DNA of 64,000 nucleotides from Cenococcum geophilum 1.58 (lineage: Eukaryota > Ascomycota > Dothideomycetes > Gloniales > Gloniaceae). Positions 11,376 through 21,679 of the stretch are shown here, in pieces (positions within the stretch are counted from its first letter, which is position 1; each line of letters begins with the position of its first letter). A program made the position numbers and the translations under genes. The notes under the pieces are model-generated. The model was not told the origin of the DNA and ran no database searches. It was given only the letters and a program-made list of their open reading frames with translations. The DNA is taken from positions 1-64,000 of the forward strand of contig KV748279.1 of NCBI GenBank assembly GCA_001692895.1, in the 5' to 3' direction.

Positions 11376-12361
11376 ATTTGTGCATTGATTGCTTTATGAC
11401 GAATTTGAGTTTACGAGAGGTTGGATATCTTTTCCGATATCAGTAAGGCGTTTGGGAGGTCCTCGTCGGGTAAAATTGGGCTCGAATGTTGCTTTAGACC
11501 TCTCTTGAACTAGTTTTTGTAATCGAATCATTTGATGCATAGTGTTCCCGCTGCCATGACTAGTACTGTCCTGAGTCATTGACCCAGTAGCGTATGACAA
11601 CAGTAATGCTGAATCAACAGATCGGCCTGACAGGACCTTGGAGGGGCTGGTATGGTGATGGCGAGGTCATGTTGATAGCGAAACACCAAATGCTATATTT
11701 AGGTAAGAGGGCTCTGATAGAGTCTATCTCTTCGTTTAAGTTTCAGTCTAGCCGCCTGTCCCTGATATATCAAGGGTCAGTACTGCCCTCCCGAACACAC
11801 TCAAAAAGGTTGAGTAGGGTCGCCATGCAAAATTCTCTATTGAATCCTATATATCGTGCGAGGACGTGGCATGACGTCGTGATGAGGTGCAAGTGCGCCG
11901 GGAGCGTAGGAATGGGAGTGCGGCGTGTGAAGCCCGGTGCGAGCGAGGTGACGAGGATTGAGGGGGATGAAGGACGTGAAATTACAATATCTACGAACAG
12001 GGCATGTTTCAGTCTCTTTTGTGATGCGCAAAGTTCAGACTTCGCGGAGACTTGGGTGCTTTGTCAACCTCTACCTTGCCTGGGAGGTAAACGAAAGGAC
12101 GGAAAAAAGGTGCTATCTGTGCAACGCCGGGAGATCAAGACAGGTGGTTGTGCCATGCGCCCTTAAACAGTAGATAAGAGGAAAGTAGGTGTAAAGTCTG
12201 TGGTATCAGGGGATGAAGGAGGAAGGGGAAGGGATTGTAACTGAGGCACAAGCAGCCGTGCAATGAAGACTAGACAAAAGCAAGCAATAAATAGAGTTCG
12301 GAAATATGGCCGTTGGGAATTTAGAAGAAGTATGGAATTGTTGCCCTATTATTTTTCCAGG
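11376..12361. other. Convergent intergenic region, no gene seen
   Basis: 3' flanks of NUF2 and of the Bqt4-like gene. Short plus-strand frames near 11594-12166 have no recognisable product. Confidence 0.4.
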
Positions 12362-13785
12362 TTAGTTGTCAATCACAGAACTGAGGTTTTGCAGGTGGTG
12401 TACGAACCCAATTGCAACCATTGCAGTTAGCCCAATCAGGGCTTTTCTTGTTACTTTCTCCTTTTTGATTTCTTCTTCTAGGACCTTGACTTTCTTGACA
12501 GGTTGTGCCTCTGCCACAGTTTCTTCTTCGTCAACTTCTAGCTCCTCCGCTTTGCGCTTCGATGACTTGACGCCATTTACTTTTGGCCCTTCTAACTTGT
12601 TCGCTTCCTCAACCATCTCCTTTGCCTTGGCGATTAAGTCCTCTGTACTCTCTAGTAATGGGAGCTCCGGGTGTTCAGCAGGTATGTCGACCTTTACGGT
12701 TGTCGTAGTTGTTTCGACGTCCCCATTCTTTTCGACTGCCTCATCGACCTCAATTCTGACCGTCTCGCCATCTACAGACTCGGAGACAGCTGATTCAGAA
12801 CCCTGTGTCCCATTCTCCATGACATTCTGCAAGGGGCTAGTCGCGGCGATAGTGCCTAGAGCGGTAGAGGGTTCCGTCTTCACTGAGTTCCTTGTGGTAC
12901 GTGACTTTCGAGGGCTCGCGATTTTCCTGCCGGGGGTTGCAACCTTGCTTGGGGACACAGAGCGAGAAGTCCTGCTCCGCGTAGCGCGGACTGATGCCGA
13001 AGGCGGGAGTAGCGAGCCCTTTTCCGGTATGATAAACCTTGGAGGTGTCATGATCTCGATGTTGTTCCTGTCCTTGCTGCCCTTTTCTATCGGTTCAGCG
13101 TCGAGTAGTGCGACGATCCATCCGCGCATGCCATACTCATCCGCAAGTTTGAGTGCTAGGAAAATATTGATGTTAGAATGCCGACTGGTGTAATCCTCGT
13201 AATAATCCAACGCTGTTTGACGTACCGTCTTCTGGCGCTACCCATACGCTTCCAGCCACCTCTTCGGAGTCAGCGGACGGGAACGTCTTTTGATATTTTC
13301 GCTCAGCTTCCTCTTCAGCTACAGATGCCCATGGAAATGCGGCTTTGAACATCCCAGTCGCGCTTATGTAACCATCGCTGCTTCGGCGCTATAGATTTCA
13401 GGTCAGCCATCGAGTTCTTGCTCAATCAACCACCGCATTATCGTACCATCAAGAAGTATGATTCGGGGTACGAGGACGTCTTCGACAGCGAAAATATGCC
13501 GGATCCGCTCAGGTCCTTTGGTAAGGGGGCGCGGAGGTGGGCATAGTCGAAGGAACCCAAGTTCTCAATCTTGGAGGCGTTTACGAGGCCTGTCTGGCCG
13601 GGCTTCACGGCAAGGTTCGTTTGGCCTAACCGCCGCCGCTCGACAAGAATCTCGTCTGCGATGGTTAGCGATGGAGTTCCAGGAGATGCGCAATGCGCGA
13701 TGCACTACGTGTACGTACGGGAAGGAGAGTTCTCAGGCTCAACTAGAGGATTTCGCCTCTCTGGTAGTGATCGCTTGGAAACCAT
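12362..13785 (-). CDS. Bqt4-like inner nuclear membrane protein with APSES-type domain
   Basis: Four exons on the minus strand: 13785-13719, 13655-13447, 13388-13226 and 13155-12362, giving 410 residues. Introns are 63, 58 and 70 bp, with clear GTACG-type donors. The N-terminus reads [14 protein letters not shown]. An APSES/KilA-N-like region follows, with [28 protein letters not shown] and [22 protein letters not shown]. The middle is acidic and disordered, and the C-terminus has one hydrophobic segment ([17 protein letters not shown]). This order matches fission yeast Bqt4 and its filamentous homologues, which sit in the inner nuclear membrane by a C-terminal anchor and help tether telomeres to the envelope. 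A soluble APSES transcription factor is less likely because of the membrane tail. The symbol is left open because orthology is only by pattern. Confidence 0.85.
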
Positions 13786-15185
13786 TTTGGAGAGTGATGG
13801 AGATGATGAAACGAGGTCGGGAAGCAGAAGTTTTCTGCTGCAGCGCCAGCGCGTTGATGGGGGTGACGAGAGGGTGACTTGGGCGCGCAACCTCAGCCAC
13901 CGGCTCTGCTGGCAAGCTGCTACCGTGGATGGAGTCGGCTCGTGAGTGAATGCGACAGCAAATAAAGTATGCGCGCGATGCAATTAACGTCTCTGCAGAA
14001 TGTTTGGAGATGCAGTTCTGGTTGCTAGGCGAGGGAGATGGTGAGAGCTTTGACTTGGGTGTTCGGGGTTGTATCCTTGCGGGCTAGGCAGATGGAGGCG
14101 TGGCTGGCCAGAAAGAGGTTGGGAGTCGAGATTTTCCCCGGACTTCAATCATCATTCGATCACGCAAATTCCTTATTTCGGCCTCGGATTACCCATCAGG
14201 GATGTGATAGATGCGACGATGCGACAGGGAGTTCATCAATCGGTGCAACAGAGCGACCAAGCTTGTTCAAGCCAGTCAAAGCCTGTCGTTGATCAAGCTT
14301 GCGCCTCCTTTCTGGGGGGACCAGGGATGGGAAGGGTGTGCATCATGGCACACCAGATCTTTCCATAAATTCAACGGTCATGCTAGTTTCGAAGCTTGAA
14401 CGAGTTATCGAATAGGTAAGAATGACCTGCACTGTCAGATCCACCTCTTCGGCATGCCGGGGATCCCCACTAGTTTCCTCGAGTCCTGACAGCTCTGCTG
14501 GAGCTCGAGTAGTGGGTGAATGGCTCTGCTGGATGTCTTGAATACATTTAGAGAAGTGAATTCATTATTGAAAGGTCGTGAAGAAGCTCTCACGACAGCA
14601 AGAATATTTTTGTGGATAGGATATCCCGACACGTGTTCCTGGTTAGGTGAAGTAGTTCCAAAATGATTTCTCCAGATTCACCTGCATACGTCTTCGGGAG
14701 TCATCGCCTTCACATTGAAGTATCCGTTCAAACAGTCGCCTCGAGGCTATCGAGGCTCAGCCGAAATCCGTTATCATGTCAAAAGCTTCACACCATCCAT
14801 CGTGAAAAGGCACAGCGAAGGCGTAGCGGGGCACAGCAATGACACCTCAGACGTGCCTCAGCTGGCGCACCACCCGTTTCAACGCAAATCCAATCATGGG
14901 CCATGGGCCTCGATATCTCAGCGCAGGCTTACATAACCTGCCACTTCGTGCTTCACCAGTCGCAGAGCTATTTCGAGAGGCGGTGTGGACGTTCGTTGCA
15001 CGGCCCTGCTGCTGCCCCACATGTCACAGATGAGGCAACAAAAGGCTGCTTCACGCATTTTGACACATCTTCTTCGCATACCCACCCCTCTTCAGCCGCC
15101 TGATACTTTAGTCAACCTACAACTCTAACCGCATCGAAGCCCATCTCCTCGCTTTTGTTACCGAATCCCTCAAAAAGCTGCAGAC
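13786..15185. promoter_or_regulatory. Divergent intergenic region between Bqt4-like gene and Rho-GDI
   Basis: 1.4 kb upstream of two divergent genes. Only short unsupported frames; no RNA gene or repeat recognised. A CT-rich, AAC-rich stretch before 15186 is a likely leader of the Rho-GDI gene. Confidence 0.4.
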
Positions 15186-16194
15186 ATGACGCACGATCAC
15201 GACGACGAGCTTCAGCCAGAGCACACTGAGGGGTTTAAGGTTGGTGAGAAGAAGACCATTGATGAGTATCAAAAGTTAGGTGAGTGATCTCGGAGTTCTT
15301 GCTACCCATTCTAGACCATCAGCACCGCATATGTACTTTTGAATTCCTGGAAGCCGCTTTTCGGTCTCACGAGCAAGTTGAGCTGCCCCTCACTGTGACT
15401 TTTGTCCTCGTATCTCTGAACACACGCCATAGCGTACACTATTCCCCTGCATATATCCCTGCTTCTAACCCAAACATTAAAACATTTGCTTCTATTATTC
15501 TCTACCATTATTTATACGCAATGCTTGAGCCAACCGATCTAGTCCTCTAACTGACCACAACACCAGACCAAAACGACGAATCCCTCCGCAAGTGGAAAGA
15601 GTCTCTAGGACTTGGCGCCGGAAAAGACATCTCCGACCCCAGCGACCCACGCAAATGCATCATCCTCTCCCTCGGTCTCGAAGTCGAAGGACGACCCGAC
15701 ATAATTATTGACCTGAAGCAGCCGGGCGCCGTCGACGCTCTCAAGAGCAAGCCATTCACAATCAAGGAGGGTGCAGTATTCCGCATGAAGGCACAGTTCA
15801 AGGTGCAACATCAGATTCTGTCGGGCATGAAATACGTGCAGGTGGTTAAGCGGCTGGGCGTGTCGAACAAGATGCAGGAGATGATTGTAAATTGACCCTA
15901 CTTCATTGAACGATGGATGGAATGCTGACTTGGATGATATCCAGGGTTCTTATAGCCCTAATACCGAGGAGAAACCACTCTATGAGAAGAAGTGTAAGTG
16001 TGATGGACTTCATTGCTCTTCCGCTTCGGAAAAAAAAACACTGCTAATGTCCCCTTCCTACAGTTGAACCTGAAACCGCCCCCTCCGGCATGATAACCCG
16101 CGGTCACTACAATGCCACCTCCAAATTCGTCGACGACGACAACCAGACGCATCTCAAGTTTGAGTGGTCTTTTGATATCAAGAAGGACTGGTAG
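15186..16194 (+). CDS. RDI1: Rho GDP-dissociation inhibitor
   Basis: Four exons: 15186-15279, 15567-15886, 15945-15993 and 16064-16194, coding 197 residues, the normal Rho-GDI length. The first intron is long (287 bp); the others are 58 and 70 bp. The acidic N-terminal arm (MTHDHDDELQPEHTEGFKVG) leads to the regulatory helix (DESLRKWKESLGLG). It is followed by the immunoglobulin-like lipid-binding domain with GAVFRMKAQFKVQHQILSG, GLKYVQ-type GMKYVQVVKRLG, GSYSPNTEEK and the end HLKFEWSFDIKKDW. It extracts prenylated Rho/Cdc42/Rac GTPases from membranes and holds them GDP-bound in the cytosol. Confidence 0.96.
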
Positions 16195-16956
16195 AAGACG
16201 GTCTGTTATGGGCTTTTCTTGGGCTGTGGCATCTGTAGTAGAAGTGGTGTATTAAGTTGGAAAATGATACCGAATATGAACTGTGGGTGGGCTGGCTAGA
16301 AGCGTTGTTTAGTTTAGGTAGCTAGTTGGTTGTACTAGAAGAAAAATTTAGGGCAAGGGTTGCTCGTGGTTGAGGATGTAGATGATATCATGAGATCCTA
16401 TGGGACTGAGTAGGTGCAAAAGCCTAAGGTGGAGCTAGAGAGCAATCCAACTGCAGTTCAAATCCTTTTCAAGCGAGCTTGACTGCCTTACTTCTCTTTA
16501 ATTCTTAAGCACAGGTGTTTAGTCGCATAAAGCATGGTACGACCCTTGACCAAATCTTTTGAGATTGGACCAAGGCTTTGGAGTGCTTTAGTATGTTTAG
16601 CCCAATCCGATCTAATTAATATCTGGGAGATAGAGAACCTATGGCAAGTGATTTAACGCTACTTCAGTACCTCGCTTCACTAGCAAAGTACAATATCCAG
16701 GCAGAGTTGAGCAGTGTAATCAAAAGATTTGAGGGGTTCAAATCCAGCATAAGAGATCTCTTAGGGAATTGTAGTGGTGACCGACGCAAACGCGAAAACG
16801 ATCAAGAAGAGCATTGAGAAGGATACCGCCACCGTATTCCAGAGCCAAAGCACTACTCGAGGTAATCCGAGACGCTTCAGGAGGAGCAGCTGGAGGGTTG
16901 TATGAGCGTGATATTGTTCTTATATAAACCCCATAAGAACCCGTTCCACCTCATGG
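16195..16956. other. Convergent intergenic region, no gene seen
   Basis: 3' flanks of the Rho-GDI gene and of the next minus-strand gene. A stretch near 16731 resembles a tRNA T-arm (GGTTCAAATCC), but no acceptor stem or other arms fit around it. Confidence 0.4.
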
Positions 16957-17724
16957 TCAATAACCCTCCAAAGAAGAGAACCGGCACCACCTTTCCATCA
17001 CCCTCCTCGCCTTAACCGTCCGTCCCGCCCATCCCCTTTCCCCACCGCCCGACCCAAATCTCCTCACCGACACATTCAGAATAGGAATATCCTGCTCCCA
17101 TGGATCCTCCTCCCTCGAATCCGATCGCCCTTCCACCCCTTCCCCATCCCCAGCATCCTCCTCGTCCAATCCCAGCTCCATATCAACATCCTCCCCCTCC
17201 CCCACCACCCCTCTCCCCCCCGCCCTCCCCGCCGCCTCCACCCCCGCCGCGACCAGCCTCCCGAGCCCCTGCGCCGAGAACGCCGGCGTCGGCGCAAGCA
17301 GCGCGAGCGGATTCAGCAGCACCAGCACCGGATGCTGCTCCTCCTCGTCCTCGCTCTCCTTCCGCGCCATATCGGCTCCAGCGCCTGGTTCCCTGGCCGG
17401 CCCGCTGTATGCGGCCAGATAGGCGTGCAGGGCGGGGACGGAGGCGCAGAAGGCGAGGCGGATGCGCTGGGAGGCGAGGAGGGTGCGGAGGGTTGGGGGG
17501 AGGAGGGGCTGGGCTGCTTGGTCTTGGTCTTCGGTGTTTGATTGGGGTGTCGGAGTGAGGGAGGTGAGGAGGTCGGCGAGGAAGGCGGAGCGCGAGGTGC
17601 AGACTATGATGATGGTTTGGGGCGGCGAGGGCTGCGAGACGAGGTGGGTGAGGAAGCCGGGGAGGCTGAGCGGGTGGAGGACGGTGGGAGTGAGGGAGGG
17701 CTTGCGCGGTGTAGCTGGGTCCAT
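16957..17724 (-). CDS. Hypothetical protein, possible degenerate RecA-fold, 255 aa
   Basis: Single exon. The frame is open further upstream, but the ATG at 17724 (MDPATPRKPSLTPTVLHPLS) is chosen because everything before it is low in coding character and gives an unrelated leader. I do not recognise a named family. Three hydrophobic strands stand out: TIIIVCTSRSAFLADL, RIRLAFCASVPALHAYL and PVLVLLNPLALL, each followed by helix-like sequence. An acidic linker separates them from a C-terminal stretch (ILNVSVRRFGSGGGERGWAGRTVKARRVMERWCRF). This strand-helix order resembles RecA-like proteins without a Walker A loop, such as Csm2/Psy3 or Elp6, but that is inference only. Divergent from AP-3 beta with 333 bp between starts. 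Confidence 0.7.
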   Translation of the reverse strand: MDPATPRKPSLTPTVLHPLSLPGFLTHLVSQPSPPQTIIIVCTSRSAFLADLLTSLTPTPQSNTEDQDQAAQPLLPPTLRTLLASQRIRLAFCASVPALHAYLAAYSGPAREPGAGADMARKESEDEEEQHPVLVLLNPLALLAPTPAFSAQGLGRLVAAGVEAAGRAGGRGVVGEGEDVDMELGLDEEDAGDGEGVEGRSDSREEDPWEQDIPILNVSVRRFGSGGGERGWAGRTVKARRVMERWCRFSSLEGY

Positions 17725-18057
17725 TGGAGGAGGGAGGAGGAAGTTGTGTTGTTGGATTGCTCTAGAGTATGGAGCTGTGTGGTGGGGTTGAGTCTGGTCG
17801 TGTGCTGGACATATTTGAAATAGTAGAGTGTGGTGGTGTCTCCGTAGATTTAGAAAGCTATAGAGAGCACCGTATATCGACAGATGCCGCCTCGCTTTGT
17901 TTTTCAACCCATAGCGGAATTGTGTTGTGGAGTCGAGGAGAAACAGCTTGAGCCATCCCACGCAACGACCTCAACGTCACCCCCACCCGTTCTCCCGAAA
18001 AAACTGCAACCAACAACGCTCATACGTCTCAACTCCTCCGAGAGGAAAGGCGGAGAA
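17725..18057. promoter_or_regulatory. Short bidirectional promoter region
   Basis: The two ATGs at 17724 (-) and 18058 (+) are only 333 bp apart, so both genes must share this control region. It is CT- and CA-rich near the AP-3 beta start. No individual site can be named. Confidence 0.5.
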
Positions 18058-20626
18058 ATGGAGTCTATATCCCGCATCTCTAGCATGCTGGAAACAGGTA
18101 CACTCTACACCATCACCCCTCGTCATGCATCCAGCAACTTACGCCCAATTTACTCCCGCAGCTCGAGACCTCACCCTCGAAGCTGCACGCGATGCCAGTT
18201 ACATCCGCAAGACGTCGACTCGCGTGCTCCCTGCCGCCCAACTCAAGAAGCTGCTCGACAGCCGTTCCGACCGCGACGTGCTTGAAGGTCTGCGGAAAGT
18301 CATCACTGTATGACCACCCCTCCGCTATCCGGCATAAAGTCTAATGCTAACTTATATTATTGTGTAGATGACCCACCGCAACCAACCCACCCTTCCCTAC
18401 TTCAGCTCCGTAATCAAAAATATCGCATCGCCTTCCCTTGAAATAAAGAAGCTCGTCTACATATACCTACTCCACCATGCCGAAGCGGAGCCGGATACGG
18501 CGCTGCTGTCCATCAACACGATCCAGAAGTCTCTCACAGACTCGAACCCCCAGCTGCGGGCGCTAGCGCTTCGTGTAATGTCGGGCATCCGTGTCCCCGT
18601 CATTAGCCAGATCGTGTCCCTAGGTATCAAGCGTGGAGCAGGCGATATGAGTCCGTATGTACGGCGAGCAGCGGCGTTGGCTATACCGAAATGCTACTCC
18701 CTGGACCCTACAACGCTGCCGCAGCTTCTGGAGTACCTCTCAACACTGCTGGGAGACAAGCAGTACTTCGTGGCCGGCGCGGCCGTCGCCGCCTTTCTGG
18801 AAGTCTGCCCAGAACGGATGGATCTAATACACCCCCACTATCGCAGTCTCATCCGCAAGCTAGTAGACATGGACGAATGGGGTCAGCTGGCCACATTGCG
18901 ACTCATGATGATATATGCACGGAAATGCTTCCCACGGCGGACAAGGCGTGTTAAGAAAAGTAGTTCGAATACTAATGATACTGCCACTACAAAAACTACC
19001 AAAGGATTCTACGACTCGGACGGCTCTTCAGATGACGACAACCCCTCCCACACTACCGAGGAAATCGTCCTCCTAGACCCAGATCTCGACCTCCTCCTCA
19101 AATCATGCACGCCCCTCCTGCAATCGCGCAACTCCGCCGTCGTCATCGCCGTCGTCCGCTGCTACCTCTACCTCGGGAACTCGACCTACCTCGACAGCGC
19201 TATCGGGCCATTAATCTCCTTGCTACGCTCCGGAACCGACATCCAGCACATTGCGCTCTACAACATCGTGCAGGTGTGTCTGGCGCGGCCCGAGCCCTTC
19301 GCCGCGCACTACACGCACTTCCTGGTGCGCAGCACCGACGCACCGCACATCTGGCGCCTGAAGCTGGAGCTACTCACCCTGATCTTCCCGCACGCGCCGG
19401 CGCGGCTGCAGAGCCTGATCCTAGCCGAGCTGTCGCACTTCTCGCGCAGCGGGTCGCAGGACCCGGGCCTGGTGCGCGAAGCCGTGCGGGCCATCGGCCG
19501 CTGCGCGCAGAGCAGCGCGACGAGCCCGCGCACCTCGGCGCGCTGCCTGCGCCTGCTGCTCGCGCACATCGGCAGCGCGGACGCGCATCTCGTCGCCGAG
19601 AGCCTCGAGGTCATCCGGCACCTGATCCAGCGGGATCCCGGCGCGCACCGCACCACCGTCGTGCGGCTGGCGAAACATCTGGACGCGGCGACCAGCGCGC
19701 AGGCCCGCGCCAGCATCATATGGCTGGTCGGCGAGTTCGCGGGACTGGACCCGGAGAACAACATCGCTGCCGACGTGCTGCGCATTCTGGTCAAGGGGTT
19801 TAGTGACGAGGCGGAGGCGGCCAAACTGCAGATTGTGCTGCTGGCCGCGAAAGTGTATGTGCATTACTTGAACGCGAATCCGCCTCCAGACCCCGTGCCT
19901 CAGACATCGCAGCCTCAGGACGCGGCATCGCTGCTATCTGGGTTTGAGGAGGAGGGTGGATTCAGGGACACGGAGCTGGCGAAGGAAGTCCCGCACCAAG
20001 GGCATAAGGAAGCGGAGAAACCGCATCCGATACAAGCACTCTATCACTATGTCTTGCTTCTCACCCGCTATGACACCTCCTACGATCTTAGAGATCGCGC
20101 CCGCGTCTACCGTGCGCTGCTCGCCACCCCTTCATCCACCCAGCTGGCCTCTCTCCTTCTCCTCGCACCGAAACCTGTTCCGCAGACGCCAAGCCCCAGC
20201 GAAACTCGCAAGGGCTATACGCTCGGAAGCGCGAGTCTGGTCGTCGGGGATGAAGGTGGTGTGGGCGGACTCAGAGGATACGAGGATCTACCGCCGTGGG
20301 TGGAAGAAGGGAAGGAGCCTGATTCACGGTTGAGAGACGAGGCTGGAGGCCCTGGCAAGGAGTACGAGCCAGGTCGGAGGGAGACGGCAAGTGAGAAGTT
20401 GGACAGCGCAATTGGTGTTGGCAGGGTTGTAGATACGGGCCTTGCCCCGAAAAATACGAATGGCATCAAGGAAAGGTCGTTGGATGATTGGCTGGCAGAG
20501 GATAAAGAAGAGAGCGAGGAAACCGAAGAGGAGACCGAAGAGGAGGAGGAAAGTACGGAGGAGGAAGAGGAGACTGAGAGTGAGGAAAGCGATGACGAAG
20601 GCGAGGGGGATAGGTTGGTGAAATGA
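18058..20626 (+). CDS. APL6: AP-3 adaptor complex beta subunit
   Basis: Three exons: 18058-18097, 18162-18307 and 18368-20626, giving 814 residues. Introns are 64 and 60 bp. The start MESISRISSMLETARDLTLEAARDASYIRK and the HEAT/armadillo solenoid that follows (LEIKKLVYIYLLHHAE, NTIQKSLTDSNPQLRALALRVMSGIR, DMSPYVRRAAALAIPKCY) are the adaptin N-terminal trunk of beta-3. The C-terminus is a long acidic hinge of Glu, Ser and Thr (from about residue 765), as in fungal AP-3 beta; there is no separate ear. AP-3 carries cargo such as alkaline phosphatase and Vam3 from the Golgi straight to the vacuole. The part at 19.1-19.85 kb is markedly GC-richer than the rest. Confidence 0.95.
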
Positions 20627-21679
20627 TAGTTAACTATCTGAAATCTATGCCTCTTGAGGTCTTATGGTCTTACCATTGACGCTTATCCTTCGAAGGCTGA
20701 CTCCTGGTCGTGATACTGAATGACGAGTGCTGGAATTCAGCTACACACAGCTCAGGGTTATGCATCAGGTCGGCTCTTGGAAAATAAGAGTGGAAAGGGT
20801 AAGTCGTCCAATGGTTGCCACACCACAAGCCATTCCGATAAGCTTCTGAAATTTTTCAAAAGAGGCCCAAAGCATAACCGTGAGCTATGCGCAGTCGCGT
20901 TCCAATTCGTAAAGATATTTAGGTGGTAAAATATCGTCTCGGTTCCGCCCAACGCTTTCTGAAATAGAATGGTGACGTCTTCTCCAACTCATTCCCATAA
21001 ACGCTACATTTATAGGGACAGCCGAAATTAATAAATAAAGTAACACCACTGGGCAGTAGAGAATCTAACGATTGACGGTTTAGCGTGAGAGCCATGAAAT
21101 TAGAGGTGATTTGAAGGATTTATAGAGGTTGTTGAAACTCGGATCCCTGACCAACAGACAAGTGACGAGTGAGCTAACGAGGTTCGGAATGTTCATGGTC
21201 AACGAGCAGAGTGACAAGAGATTACTATTTAGCTGGGACGACATGTGTGACAGCTGAGTAACTTGAAAAACATACAGAAAAAGACTACGAAAACCGAATC
21301 GCCACGAGATGAAGTTTTAAAAGAATAACAGGGTCTGAAGCAACAGACAGAGGCCTGGAGACAGTAAAAGATAAATAGAAAGTGCACTAATGCCAGAGAG
21401 CGATCTATGGAGCTTCTTGGCCCCGATCGCTAAAGCCTGATATTAAGAGACAACCCAGGCTGGACCATAATTAGGTCAACAGACTAGAGGACATGAGAGA
21501 AAAATCCCACCCGCGCCATCGCGCGATGCAGAGTGTATATAGTACAGGCGGCGATTATTACTTTTACTCTTTAAAGAGCAGGACTTTAACAGCGTAGAGC
21601 AACATCTCCATTACGCTATGGCAGACCTATTATCGACGACTAGGAACATCAGCAATGAATACAACACCCCGGAACAATC
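20627..21679. other. Convergent intergenic region, no gene seen
   Basis: About 1 kb between the 3' ends of AP-3 beta and the Pro/Gln-rich gene. Only short frames without recognisable products. Confidence 0.4.

Noticed and set aside
13458..13945. Plus-strand frames at 13.5-13.9 kb
   Set aside because: They lie opposite the exons of the Bqt4-like gene, whose minus-strand frames join with good splice sites.
16670..16750. tRNA-like T-arm GGTTCAAATCC
   Set aside because: No matching acceptor stem, D-arm or anticodon arm at proper distances.
19105..19864. Overlapping frames of 147-232 codons within AP-3 beta
   Set aside because: Caused by local high GC; the adaptin frame is clearly the real one.
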